From: Chara braunii
Taxonomy: Eukaryota > Streptophyta > Charophyceae > Charales > Characeae
Direction: 5' to 3'
Assembly: GCA_003427395.1 (NCBI GenBank)
Contig: BFEA01000404.1
Coordinates: 950,548-972,890 of the forward strand
DNA: 22,343 nucleotides
A program made the position numbers and the translations under genes. A model generated the notes under the pieces. The model had not been told where the DNA came from, did no database searches, and worked only from the letters and a program-made list of their open reading frames with translations. Below are positions 10,554 through 20,600 of this stretch, in pieces. Numbering within the stretch: position 1 is the first letter of the stretch; every line of letters starts with the position of its first letter.

Positions 10554-11755
10554 ACGACCTATTGGATAGTGTGCAGGGATGCAAGTACTATACCAAGATA
10601 GACTTGAAATCCGTATATCATCAAATTGCAATAAGATCTGAGGACCAACACAAGACAACTTTTCAGACGCGTTATGGTCTGTATGAGTTTGTGGTGATGC
10701 CTTTTGGTCTTTGCAATGCGCCGGGTACATTCCAGCACGCTATGAATCGGATCTTCCATGATCATTTAGATAAGTTTGTCGTGGTCTACCTAGACGACAT
10801 TCTGATCTTTCATAAGTCTGTCGAGGAGCATGCACAGCATGTTGAGATGGTACTTTCACTCCTTTGACAGCACAAGTATAAGGTCAACTTAGAGAAGCGT
10901 GAATTCAGTCGCACTAAGATACTATACTTGGGTCATGAAGTATCCGCGGAGGGAATTAAACCGGAAGATGCAAAGGTGGATGGTATTTGATACCGGCCAC
11001 GACCTCAGACAGTCATTGAGGTCAGATCATTCTTAGGAATGTGCGGCTATTATAGGAACTTTGTAAAGAACTATTCTACAGTCGCCTCGCCTTTGACTGA
11101 TCTAACTCGACTTGACACACCGTGGGACTGGAGTGATGAGTGCGAAGGTGCTTTCAAGAGATTGAAGCATGCACTCATGAATCATGAAGTTCTCATGGTT
11201 CCCGATCCGCAGAAGTCATTCATAGTGACCACTGACGCAAACCAATACGGCATTGGCGCAGTGCTGGCTCAGCAGGATGGGAAAAAGTTGAGACCGATTG
11301 AGTACATAAGTAAGAAGATGCCATCGAAGAAGCTGGATAAGTCCACCTACGAAAAAAAACTTTATGCTCTCTACAAGGCACTTGTCCATTGGAGACACTT
11401 CCTTTCGGGAAGGTTCTTCTATCTGAGAACTGATCATCAAACCCTCAAATGGATCAAGACTCAACCGGCTCTTTCTGATGCACTCAAGCGATGGATTGTG
11501 GTCATAGACCAATATGACTTCAGGTTTGAGTACCTGAAGGGAGAGTACAACAAGGTTGCAAATGCGCTATCCCGTAGAGCCGATTACCTAGGTGCGCTAG
11601 TTTTTGAATTTGGCGTATCTAATGAAGTAACTCAATCATTGGTGGGAGCCTATCAGGAAGACCCTGTCACGATGGACATCATCCGCAAACTTCAAGCAAA
11701 AGACAAGGCCACAGAAAGTGAGTTTGTGATGGTGGATGGGCCTAATCTATCTTGA
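10553..11755 (+). pseudogene. pol: pol segment 2: reverse transcriptase palm and RNase H
   Basis: The frame differs from segment 1. It begins DDLLDSVQGCKYYTKIDL (first catalytic Asp in TKIDLKSVYHQ), so about 40-45 residues between TSPY and DLLD, including the usual PVLFVKKKDG...R.C.DYR.LN block, are missing. Later come TRYGLYEFVVMPFGLCNAP and the catalytic VVYLDDILIF (Tyr codon at 10787). TGA stops lie at 10865-10867 and 10988-10990. The connection (GYYRNFV) leads into RNase H: Asp in TTDANQYG, Glu in TYEKKLYAL, Asp in LRTDHQT. The last carboxylate, usual in VADALSRR, is Asn here (VANALSRR). The frame ends at TGA 11753. RT and RH would copy the RNA to DNA and degrade the RNA strand. Confidence 0.93.
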
Positions 11756-12647
11756 TAAGGCCGGAGTAAAGAGATTGGTAGTTCCATCTAGTGAACAGTT
11801 GCGTAGTTTATTTTTAGGCGAATGTCATGACGCAACTGGGCACTTTGGNTACAAGAAGACGAGTGCTAACTTAGTACAGCGATTTTGGTGGCCCAAAATG
11901 TTAGATGACTCAAAGAAATATGTTGAGACATGTCAGGTCTATCAGCGGGACAAGCCGCGAACTCAAGCACCGATTGGGTTATTGAAGCCTTTACCTATTC
12001 CTGATGGTCCAGGATTGAGTGTTTCCCTGGATTTCATGGACACTCTCGTGACCAACAAGAGTGGTAAGAGACACATTTTCGTCATCATTGACCGATTCAC
12101 CAAGTACACTAGACTAATACCAATGCTAGAGACAGCCAGGACAGAATACGTCATCAAGTTGTTCAAGGACAACTGGGTAAGGGACTTTGGTTTACCAAAG
12201 ACCATCATTAGTGACCGAGACGTCCGATTCACAAGTGAGTTGTGGAAGAAGACTGCAGAACAGATGGACACTCAACTTCAAATGACTTCAGGGAATCATC
12301 CCGAAGCCAACGGACATGCCGAACAAATGAATAGAGTTGTACAGCACTTGCTGAGGCATTATATCAAGCCCAGCCAGGATGACTGGGATGAGCAGTTACC
12401 TCTCATTGCCAGCCTGTACAACAATGCTATACATAGCAGTACCGACGTTAGTCCTAACCAGCTGCACTTAGGATGAAAACCTAGATCAGCATTAGACTTC
12501 CTCCTACCTGAAAATCGACCAGCTGCAACTCTAGGCACACTTGAATACGGTGTGCAATATGAGAAATTGCTGCAACAGGCTGTTGAACATATGAAGAAGG
12601 CTCAGCAAGCCATGATTGCTTCTGAGATTCAACATCGCAGACAGTCC
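11740..12647 (+). pseudogene. pol: pol segment 3: integrase zinc-binding and catalytic core
   Basis: The frame shifts again from segment 2 near 11740-11755. The HHCC domain reads H-x4-H (HDATGH), then about 29 residues, then CQVY, so the second Cys of CxxC is Tyr. The catalytic core keeps its D,D-35-E triad: Asp in SVSLDFMD, Asp in IISDRDVRF, and Glu in NGHAEQMNR, with 35 residues between the last two. A TGA at 12474-12476 interrupts the frame soon after SPNQLHLG, and reading resumes in the same frame (KPRSALDFLLP) to about 12647, where a one-base slip in a CCC run moves the frame. One ambiguous base (N) is present at 11849, in a codon that would be Gly regardless. The integrase would insert the cDNA into the genome. 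Confidence 0.93.
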
Positions 12648-13140
12648 CACATTTCAGGTAGGGGAACGTGTCTGGGTCAAGGCTAGTGAGTTAGGACAGG
12701 AGTTTGGAATATCTCGCAAACTAATGCCTCAGTACTTTGGTCCCTGGGAAGTCTTGGATGTAGTGGGAGATGAGATGGATGGTCCCACATATGTCATTCG
12801 TGTCCCTGGACATCTACGCACTCACCCAGTCTTTCATGCCTCAAAGCTTGCACCTTTCGCTGAGACTGATCAATTCCCTTCCAGGAGATCGATGTTGCCC
12901 CCAACCATGGATGGACAAGTCGACATCGACGATATTGTGGATCACAGGGATATGCCTGTTCCGAAGCCGCTGGGTCGAGGAAGACCTCCTAAACCCAAGA
13001 GGGAGTACCAGATCAGATTCAGGCATCATACGGATCCGAAAGAAGATCCGTGTTTTACCCGGGAGGAATTGATGGAAACGGCTCCTCAGGTGGTGGCAGA
13101 TTATGAACGGAAGCTAAAAGGGAAGGCACATGCGAAGTAA
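12648..13140 (+). pseudogene. pol: pol segment 4: integrase C-terminus (GPY/F-like) and divergent chromodomain
   Basis: Continues integrase after the frame slip with SPTFQVGERVWVKA, then QYFGPWEVLDVV and HPVFHASKLAPF, which match the GPY/F module of chromovirus integrases. From about 12916 comes a chromodomain-like segment: VDIDDIVDHRDM, a Pro/Arg/Lys insert (GRGRPPKPKRE), YQIRFRHHTDPKED, then TREELMETAPQVVADYERK. In classical chromodomains the strand is YLVKWKGY and a second Trp follows (TWEP). Here they are IRFRHH and PCFT, so two of the three methyl-lysine cage aromatics are altered or displaced. The module would steer integration toward particular chromatin. It ends at TAA 13138-13140, 38 bp before the right LTR. 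Confidence 0.85.
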
Positions 13141-13165
13141 GCATCTCAGCGGACTTTCGAAGCTA

Positions 13166-13177
13166 AGGGGGATGGAA
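13166..13177 (+). other. polypurine tract
   Basis: AAGGGGGATGGAA directly abuts the TG of the right LTR, broken by one T. This is where plus-strand DNA synthesis would start and it fixes the LTR boundary at 13178. Confidence 0.8.
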
Positions 13178-14229
13178 TGTGAGGATTGAGCCCTCAAGTA
13201 GGGACCTTGCCATGATGTACATGTTCTGGGCTAAGGCCCCAGCAAGCCTCGTGCCCGCCCTAAGTGAAGGGGGGCCAGCGAATCAACAAGAGCCCTCTGT
13301 GCCAACATTTCACGAAGTGGGTTCCATACAGTTGCAGCACACCAGTTGGTTGGAATGCACCAAGTCTCGGATTTCAGCAAATGCTGAAATGTCCAGGGCC
13401 TCTGAGTTAGTTAGGCCCTGGGCACTCGAATGTGAGGCCGACAATGCATGTTGGGTATAAAGGCCGAAAATGCCAAAGGGAAATCGGCCCACTGTCTGAA
13501 TCTGGTCGCAGGCCTTGATGAAGAAGACGCAACGGCATTGCCTCGGGGCCCAACTGTATCGGGTTGGCTTCAGCCTCTGGGCCCCGGTCACAAGTTGAAG
13601 GGAGGCCGCCCACACACTGCGCTGACATATAGGCAAGCAGGGCGAGTGGAAAGGGATCTTGGCCAATGCTGGCACTTGCGGGCACGCTGCGCGGATGCAT
13701 GTGTGTTGCGCTGTGCAAAGCAGTGCTGCGCTAAGAGCAAGCAGACCAGCGCTAGGCGGTAGGGTGCTGCCTGCCTGCAAGGCACTTGCGGCCATAGCCG
13801 GGCCGCATGAGGGTGTAGGAGAGGTGAAGGGCGAAGGTGGTCTTCGGAGGTGAAGGGTGTTGTGTGGGTAACAAGGGAGAGTATGGGGAAGAGGACACGT
13901 ACCTGGCGGGGGTGTAGGTCGGCATTGATGTGGACATCATCACTCGTTGGTAGTCAAGTTGTCTGGTTGCTGTTCATTGTTGTAGTTGTAGGATAGGCTG
14001 TAAAGTAGATAGGGCGTCTGGCGCCAGTCACAAGAGAGAGCTACATTTGCGTTATGCTGTTGGTGTTGCCCTGTTGGGCATGGACATTGACTCACGATTC
14101 TCTCGTATCATTCTCAATTGGATGGTTACTCGGTTCCATGTGCTATCTGATTTGGCTTTGATTACTTGGACTTCAGTGTGATTTTGCATTCTAGATTTTT
14201 GTGCTTCGTCCATACTCATGTTCCTTGCA
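13178..14229 (+). repeat. right (3') LTR, 1052 bp
   Basis: Starts TGTGAGGATT and ends GTTCCTTGCA. It is 42 bp longer than the left LTR because it retains a 22-bp segment near 13417 and a 20-bp segment near 13712 that the left copy has lost. It keeps a TATAAAG at 13456-13462. Confidence 0.97.
13456..13462 (+). promoter_or_regulatory. TATA-like box in right LTR
   Basis: TATAAAG in GGGTATAAAGGCC, about 280 bp into the LTR. This is the probable U3 core promoter and could fire into the flank from here. Confidence 0.5.
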
Positions 14230-14233
14230 TTTA
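14230..14233. repeat. probable target-site duplication TTTA (right copy)
   Basis: TTTA immediately after the CA end of the right LTR matches 5422-5425. It is short and AT-only, so support is limited. Confidence 0.5.
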
Positions 14234-14318
14234 TAATAAACAATCCTCATTGTGTAAAGTCACATCAGGATAAAGCACAGTTCGGATGACAGTGTCATCA
14301 TTGTGTAATCAAATTTAG

Positions 14319-14492
14319 TGCATATTAACAGACACTAATGAAGTGTTCATGGCAATCTCTAATAATATGAGGATGAAATCGATAACGATGGAAGACTACA
14401 GAGAAATTTATAAGTATCTGTGCAAAGATAAATCTACGTGCACAAGCAACTATCTGGTAGCTGAAAATTCGGGAATGAAAACTCTGAAGTGA
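14319..14492 (+). other. short open frame next to the foldback cluster
   Basis: 57 open codons between TAG 14316 and TGA 14490, with an ATG at 14349 giving 47 residues. The peptide is mixed and charged (MEDYREIYKYLCKDK, several Cys), with no known motif. It ends just before the inverted-repeat cluster. It could be an exon remnant of the DNA that the retrotransposon interrupted, or chance. Confidence 0.2.
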
Positions 14493-14523
14493 GAGTTTTC
14501 GGCAGTCTGAAAATCCTAAATAG

Positions 14524-14745
14524 TCCTGAAGTGGTGAAAGGTCCGAAGACCCTGAAAACCACCCTTCACCACTTCAATATGCAGCCTGCCTAAATAGGTG
14601 GTTTTAAGGGTCTTCGGAGTTTTCACCACTTCAGGACCATTCAAGATTTTCATACATGAATGATCCTGAAGTGGTGAAAGGTACGAAGACCCTCACTTGT
14701 TTAGGCAGGCTGCATCCTGAAGTGGCGACGGGTGTCCTGAAGTGG
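14524..14745. repeat. nested inverted-repeat (foldback) cluster
   Basis: Arm 14524-14563 and arm 14597-14636 are 40-bp inverted copies with about four mismatches (TCCTGAAGTGGTGAAA, CCGAAGACCCT, AAAACCACC). A third copy of the first 30 bp lies in direct orientation at 14664-14693. A second pair, ATGCAGCCTGCCTAAA at 14579-14594 and TTTAGGCAGGCTGCAT at 14700-14715, is a perfect 16-bp inverted repeat. Further TCCTGAAGTGG words occur at about 14715 and 14734, and an inverted one (CTTCACCACTTCA) at 14564-14576. Single strands could fold in more than one way. A foldback or MITE-like element is the best guess. Confidence 0.85.
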
Positions 14746-15671
14746 TCATGAAAAATACGACTCTTGTTAACCTGCTCTTTCTACGTGTAGATAATGAAAC
14801 AATATTATTTGATAATACGGAGATGGTAAGAAAAAAATAAGACAGGTTTAGCCAGACAAAAAAGTCTGAAAACAAAGGAGCAAAATTCACTATGAAGTTG
14901 GAAGAAAAAAAAATAAAAAAAATGCAAGTGGATAAAACCTTGGTCGGGGTTCGATGGCACAAACTTTTGACATGATCTACGAAAAAAAAACAGAGGATCT
15001 AAAGTTGATTTGTTCAATAAAAATATGTTGCATAACTACCGATAAATACTCAATACCTTAAAACCTATCTACTAATAATGATCAAAATAGAATATGCAAG
15101 CAAATATATGGTTAGCAACACGTATATCAGAAATGAAATAAAATTATATATATTACAATATGATATTTATTTTGTCTGCTAATTTCAATGGATACTTATG
15201 AGAGCGGTATTCAATTATTATTTGATTTAAGCAGGGTAGGAAACAAACTCGAACAATATTCATTATGATCTTAGATCATTCAATGTTTCTGTTATTGAAC
15301 ATCTAAAGGTGCGTACTTGATATAAGCTGCAATGAATTTTAGTTTTGACGTTGTATCCTCCACCAAAGTTGAAGTTGCGAAATGATCCCAACACACACAC
15401 AAAGCACCTCTTTCGGTTTCATTTTCGCACTTCATTCCACAAGACACAAATAATTACCAATTTATCAAAGAACAGACGAAACGACTTGTGAATGTCAGAC
15501 TTCAACCTATACCTGACAATCCACAAAGAACATTTGCGTTCTATCTGTAGTTATTTCTTTTCATTTATGAAATTGTTGCAATAACTTACAAAATCCAACG
15601 TAAAACGTTTGCTTCACTGCTCGTTGTAGATTGGAAAACAAAACCCACGAGGATCAAATCATATATTGACG
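14746..15671. other. AT-rich non-coding DNA
   Basis: No gene, RNA gene or clear repeat is seen. The minus-strand open frames at 14693-15017 are driven by poly-A runs read as Phe-rich peptides. Confidence 0.6.
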
Positions 15672-16012
15672 TTCCACAACAAATATAAATTATGGTATTC
15701 AAAGTTATTAATCCTCAAGTTTCTGTTGCACTAATCATTGTCACTCATGAATTGTCTGCTTCATTAAAAACACTTCAGAATACTATTGATAAAGACAAAA
15801 GGTTGATTGAAATTAAGATTCGTTGTTGCATTTCTCTTAAAAGTTTTCAATATTCTCATACGTTTTATAATAAAATTTTCTTGATTCCACAACAAATATA
15901 GATTTTCGTCTCAAGAGTTATTAACTGTCACGTTTTTGTTACACTTATCTCTTTCACCCCTGAATTTATTATTTTTTAAAAACCGTTTTTGAATATCCTT
16001 GACAGAGATGTC
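15672..16012. repeat. two diverged tandem blocks of about 213 bp
   Basis: TTCCACAACAAATATA is exact at 15672-15687 and 15885-15900, and each copy is followed by similar DNA for about 125 bp (GTTATTAA, TTTTGTTACACT-like, TCACYCMTGAATT-like words in the same order). Identity after the shared start is about 60-65% by eye. On the - strand both translate with similar residues in one frame, with stops. A weaker third relative may lie near 17105-17150. Confidence 0.45.
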
Positions 16013-16790
16013 GAATTCATTTTTACGCCTTTTTTAAATTCCTACAACATTTTCATATATCATATTACTATTTTTTTTCTTTTTGCCGTTCTTATCTCCG
16101 TTTTCTTCTATATTTATTTGTTGTCGGATTATAATATTTTGTTATCACCACAAAGAACTCGTTCTGAGATCAATTCTTAAGGAACATGCAAAACCTTCAA
16201 ATTATTTTATTTTTCTTAAATCTCTATAGAAACTTACAATAATATTTTATTATTATCAAAATAAAAAAATAATAATTAAAATATTTAGCATAATCAATTG
16301 AAAATTCAATTAATTGACTAACTAAGATTGAATTGAAACTAGCTAATAAATTCATTGTTGAAGGTTCAAATCATATCAAAATTTAATCCATAATTAGAAA
16401 AAAAATATGATTCTTGTGTAACTGCAAAACAACTTGACTTTAAACCAATGTTTCAAAAAACTTGCAAAACCATTTAGTTATTTTAGAAGAAATTATCATC
16501 CCACTTATGAGATATGTAAAATTCATTCAGATAATGATGATATAATATTTATAAATTTTACGAATTTATAACTTTATTTTTAACATGACGGTTGTTACAA
16601 TTTTTTATTACGACAATCTTTTCATGTTTAGATGTCTTCCATGATTATCATGAACTACTTTACATATAACCATTACCTAGTAATTAGATAGTAAAAATGT
16701 GTTACCCAACAACTTCGTCGTTATTTCCTCGAACAACCACTTGTAACACTCACTCATTTGTCAATTAATTCTCATTTACATTCAAAATAA
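16013..16790. other. very AT-rich non-coding DNA
   Basis: Long T and A runs, with ATTATT and AATTAATT words. Nothing gene-like is supported. Confidence 0.6.
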
Positions 16791-17676
16791 CTATTGAGAT
16801 TCTTGAATTTTTTTGTTTGTAGGGTTTTCGTTTTTGACAATGTTTTTTATTAAGAAAATGATTTTTTTTATATATGCCACCACAAGCTGGTCGAACAACC
16901 TACTGTCCTTTATATACTTGTAAATGTACCATTTTTTATTTTCAATGACCCTGTTCAAACCAACAACTTCGACTGTGATGTTTTTATATTTCTTATAATT
17001 TGTTACTTATTGTTTATTAATCCTCCCACTCACGTACGTGAATTCTGATAACTAGAAATTTTATATTACAGAAATGTAATTCATAACGAATTTGTGACTC
17101 ATCAGTTACGACCGATTTTGCTACACCCATCTCTTTCTGTTCTTGTACTTCCTTTTATGCTTTGTCAATGTTTCACATTTCAAGTTTCTGATCCTTAAAC
17201 CCTTCATTTTTTTACCATTCGACCACAAGGTCGATGTTTCTGGTGACAAAGCCTATTTTTTTTATTTTGTCAAGGAGAATGTTCAATCAAATTTCGTTCG
17301 CTCTTAATACTTATTTGTTTTTTATTCAAACCGCACAAAACATAAATTGTATGTAAGGAAACATGTTTGATGGATAGTCTGATTTTAACGGTCATCCATA
17401 CATTTCTTTTCATTGTTTACATAAATGTTTGCAACTCCACTTTATTATAGTTGTGTCATGCTCCTTTGTAGTAGTTTTCTCCTCATCCACCTCTTCCGCC
17501 CACAACATAAAATTCATGAACGTGGTCCGATGAAATGATATAAAATATTTTTCGTTTCTTGGCGTCACAATACCAACATCTTGATAGGAACTTTGACCCT
17601 CCGTCCGTTTTGCGCTGCCTCTATCTACTATTATAGTGTGATTAATTGTTTTTACATTCTTGTGAAGAAAAAACAA
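16791..17676 (-). pseudogene. possible decayed coding remnant, minus strand
   Basis: Two open segments on the - strand: 88 codons at 17676-17410, and 71 codons at 17006-16791 with no start codon. Between them the first frame continues to 17020 but with about eight stops, close to what random AT-rich DNA would give. The second segment reads like an ordinary protein (NKKWYIYKYIKDSRLFDQ) but purine-rich strands tend to look that way. No motif is recognised. It is called only as a possible remnant. Confidence 0.18.
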
Positions 17677-19550
17677 AATAAAAACATATCAACGAGATGA
17701 AACACATGCCAATAGTTTTATAAAAGAATATAAATAATAAAATTACAAACAAAATCGAAAATCGATAAAGTGTTTTTTATTTTATGATGTTTTTCAATCT
17801 ACTAATGTCAACTGCACTTTTAATATTGAACTGATGACGACAGATGATACATGGGACAGACCAGTCGATAATAGTATTATTTATCTCTCTCTCTCTCTCT
17901 CTTTGGCGGTATTATAATCTTGGAAAGCACCCATCTATGATTTGTAATGATGATCAACAACGTTTATGTTCATATCACAGGGTTTCAAAATTTAAATATT
18001 CAATGTCTTATATTTTAATAAGTTATCTCTCATTTTCTGATTGCTCCTTTGTGATTACACTTTTGTTTCTTTTGGTCCACCATTGCTCCTTGAATAAAAC
18101 TACCCTTACATTCATTCCCTTCATAAGTTTGCTTGTTTTTAGTCCATCATTGTAACTCTAAGCTTAAGAACCACTAGATGCATTTCCTCAAAAACACTAC
18201 ACCAAGTTTAAAGTAAAGAGGTATGATGGAATTGATGACCTAAAATTATTTCACTACAGTACAAAATGTTGGTAGATGCATATAGACGTGTTGACAAGAT
18301 ATGAACCAAATTAGAAGGGATGACATTGTTGATAACCACATAGGTGATGACGTTTGCAATCCTTTTACATAAACTTTCAACTGAAAAGGTGAAACTATAT
18401 ATCCATATATTTTGTCTTTAAGGCAATAAGGCATATCCATTAATTTGTACGCAGAACTCATTTACTTTTTTTTATTTCTTATTTTGGAAACATTGACTAA
18501 AATTATCGACTTTACTATCATAAAAATCGAGGTTGCTAATAAAAAACAGTTGAAACTGCAAATAACTTGACTGAATGAATAATTGATTTGCTGATTGGTG
18601 AATCAATTGTACAAATTGCCACTAATTTTTTTTTTTTCTCTCTCATGTTCAGTAGTTGATTGGAGGGCATACTCACGCTAGCAGATTATTAAATGTACAT
18701 CATAATAAATATTTCTAAACTCAATCAATAAGATTACAGTGACCTAAAGGAACTACCAAGGAAAGTATTCATGTACATATGCCTCGACGTCCTCTATTAA
18801 GTCTTCACTCACAACATGCACAACTTTTGTAAAAGTATTTCATCATTCTTGTTGTTATACAACCCTATGTTTCGCTTTTGCCCTTGTCCGACATATTCAT
18901 GATCTACCGCATAACACGATTTGCACAATCATTTTCCTTTGCCATTTTTTATATCTACATTTCGTTTTCTTCAAACAAGTGCGTTGGTGGTCACAATTTC
19001 AAACAAAGATCAGCGTTTCAATGTTAATCTGACCTCTGCGATTTATCACTCACCATTTCAAAGTCACAAACGTATGTGTTTTTCATCAGTTTTGTGGATT
19101 TAACATTTTCACCTATAAGGTCCACCATTGTATGAATTGACCTCATACATTTCACACAACATAATTTTTTTTTCTTTTGTAGGTTCCAGGACCACATCAT
19201 TAGTGTGAAAAATTATATCTTGTACGACATGATATTAAACATGTGTTATTTGTTCTTGTTATGGTTGATTGTCCATTTTTTTTTCTAATTTTTTTTTTTT
19301 TTCCTTAGTTGTTTACGAAACGAAACCAAAAAGTCACTCATATATTCTTTTTTTTAAATAGAAAATACAGTTTATTATGAAATGAAATTCCGCTACGAGA
19401 TAAGGATCTTAAATTCTTAGGATCAATGATTTGAATGAATACTAACAGAAATGTTATTACGAGATTAAGAAAACGTGCATATTTTTCTAACAGATTATCA
19501 GATAGCGATATGATACAACGAATATATTTTTTTTATTTTGTTTTTCAAAG
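17677..19550. other. T-rich AT-rich DNA, no supported gene
   Basis: The + strand has many poly-T runs, especially 19150-19360. A 25-codon open segment on the - strand from an ATG at 19128 ends at GAAATG|GTGAGT, a splice-donor-like site at 19053, but no partner exon is supported. The phrase GTCCACCATTG recurs near 18080 and 19121. Confidence 0.45.
17884..17902. repeat. (CT)n microsatellite
   Basis: About nine CT dinucleotides ending in CTTTGG. Confidence 0.95.
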
Positions 19551-20394
19551 TGCAACCGAACCGACCATGCCAACGAAGCGATTAATGCGATGAAGGCAGG
19601 TTATTGTAAGCATGAAAAAAACGAGTTCATGTTCCATTATGAAGTGTTGTATAAACCTTCAGATATAAAAATTTATAATGTAGGGAGAACATTCGTCAAG
19701 AGATAACTTTGGTTAGGGAAAGAGATTTGTAGAGAAAATTTGTCTGTTGACAATATGAACGAAATCGAGTGTTCATTTACGATTACGTGAATGACAACAA
19801 TCAATACCTCGTTTTGTATCGGGATTAGAATGTATGCATTCGTCAAGGACAACGACCGTGGTCAACAAGCACAATGGCTAAAAACCTTTACTATCCCACA
19901 CCGTATTTATCAATTTATAGTATAACTTTTGGTAAATAATGATTGTTTATATATAATGTATCTAAAATATATTACAGAAGATAATGACATGAATGTCACC
20001 GAATGAGAGGTTAATCTTACGGGAAACACGGAGATGCAAATCAAATCAAGAAATTGAATTTGTTCATCATATTGATCTCGTTTATCACAAGGAAAACGAG
20101 TTCGAATGAAAAATCTGGAAAAACAAATTATGCGATTTTGCGGCTGTTCAAACAATTTTTCGATTCTATATTATGCATTTTTGATCCAACTGTGAAATGT
20201 CACACAAACACTATCATTATTCCCATTATTGTTATTTTCGTAAAGACATTTGCTCGTTTCTGAACAATGCAAAAAATCTCAATTGCATTTACGACATGCG
20301 ATATGCTCGTATCTACTTCATCCGTCAAAAATATGAGTATTTGTTAGTTGGCAAAATATTTGTGGATTGGTCGAAGATTTGGCACCTTAAATGA
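19551..20394 (+). pseudogene. decayed two-block coding remnant, unknown family
   Basis: Block 1 (19551-19931) is 127 codons in one frame with three stops (TAA 19704, TGA 19788, TAA 19923). Block 2 (19978-20394) is 138 codons in another frame with three internal stops (TGA 19990, TGA 20107, TGA 20182) and a terminal TGA at 20392. About 17-18 stops would be expected by chance over this length. The 46 bp between the blocks start GTAAAT and end TTACAG, like a very short intron, and a T-rich run ending CAAAG precedes block 1. All internal stops are TAA or TGA, as expected from C-to-T changes in CAA or CGA codons. Peptides contain NEFMFHYEVLYKPSD, YAFVKDNDRGQQAQWL and RYARIYFIRQKYEYLLVGK. I do not recognise the family. 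Confidence 0.4.
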
Positions 20395-20600
20395 TTCGCC
20401 AAGGTTTATTTAGTCTTACCTCGTCCTTAGAAGAGGACGGGAGTTTACAGACTGCACGATTAAACGCAGTACAGCACATGACCGAGAGGTCAAAAGAGAC
20501 GTTGTGCTATCAAAACATCATCGCTTTAACATCGTTAATAAACAGACTCACGTTAACATGTGGTTGTTAACAGTGGTCACAATGAAGCTCGAATGATATC
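20395..20600. other. unassigned DNA beyond the RT remnant
   Basis: Less AT-rich than the surroundings. On the - strand a short open run after the duplicated block (20540-20450) may continue the retroelement's thumb region, but no motif supports it. Confidence 0.3.

Larger units (their letters stand above)
5426..14229 (+). mobile_element. Ty3/gypsy LTR retrotransposon, chromovirus type, defective
   Basis: A complete but inactive element of 8804 bp. In order it has a left LTR, a PBS complementary to initiator tRNA-Met, a leader, gag, then pol in the order PR-RT-RH-IN, a C-terminal chromodomain-like region, a polypurine tract and a right LTR. IN after RT/RH is the gypsy order, and the chromodomain after the integrase marks it as a chromovirus, a clade common in plants, fungi and some animals. 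Its base composition is clearly more GC-rich than the AT-rich flanks. Gag has six in-frame stops and one frame change; pol has at least four stops, three frame changes and an internal deletion, so this copy cannot be autonomous. LTR divergence of about 7% by hand count says it is an old insertion. The 14240-19550 flank has none of its sequence. Confidence 0.96.

Noticed and set aside
13310-13795. 161-codon open frame on the - strand in the right LTR, with similar frames in the left LTR
   Set aside because: GC-rich LTR sequence read antisense; it is stop-poor by composition, and the left copy is disrupted. No domain is seen.
14693-15017. Phe-rich open frames on the - strand
   Set aside because: Created by poly-A runs on the + strand.
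15692-15901. 69-codon + strand open frame
   Set aside because: Lies in the duplicated blocks, is not kept open in the second copy, and has no motif.
19551-20394. Reassigned stop codons (alternative genetic code)
   Set aside because: All internal stops are TAA or TGA, but decay by C-to-T change explains this, and the retroelements here show the same decay with TAG as well.
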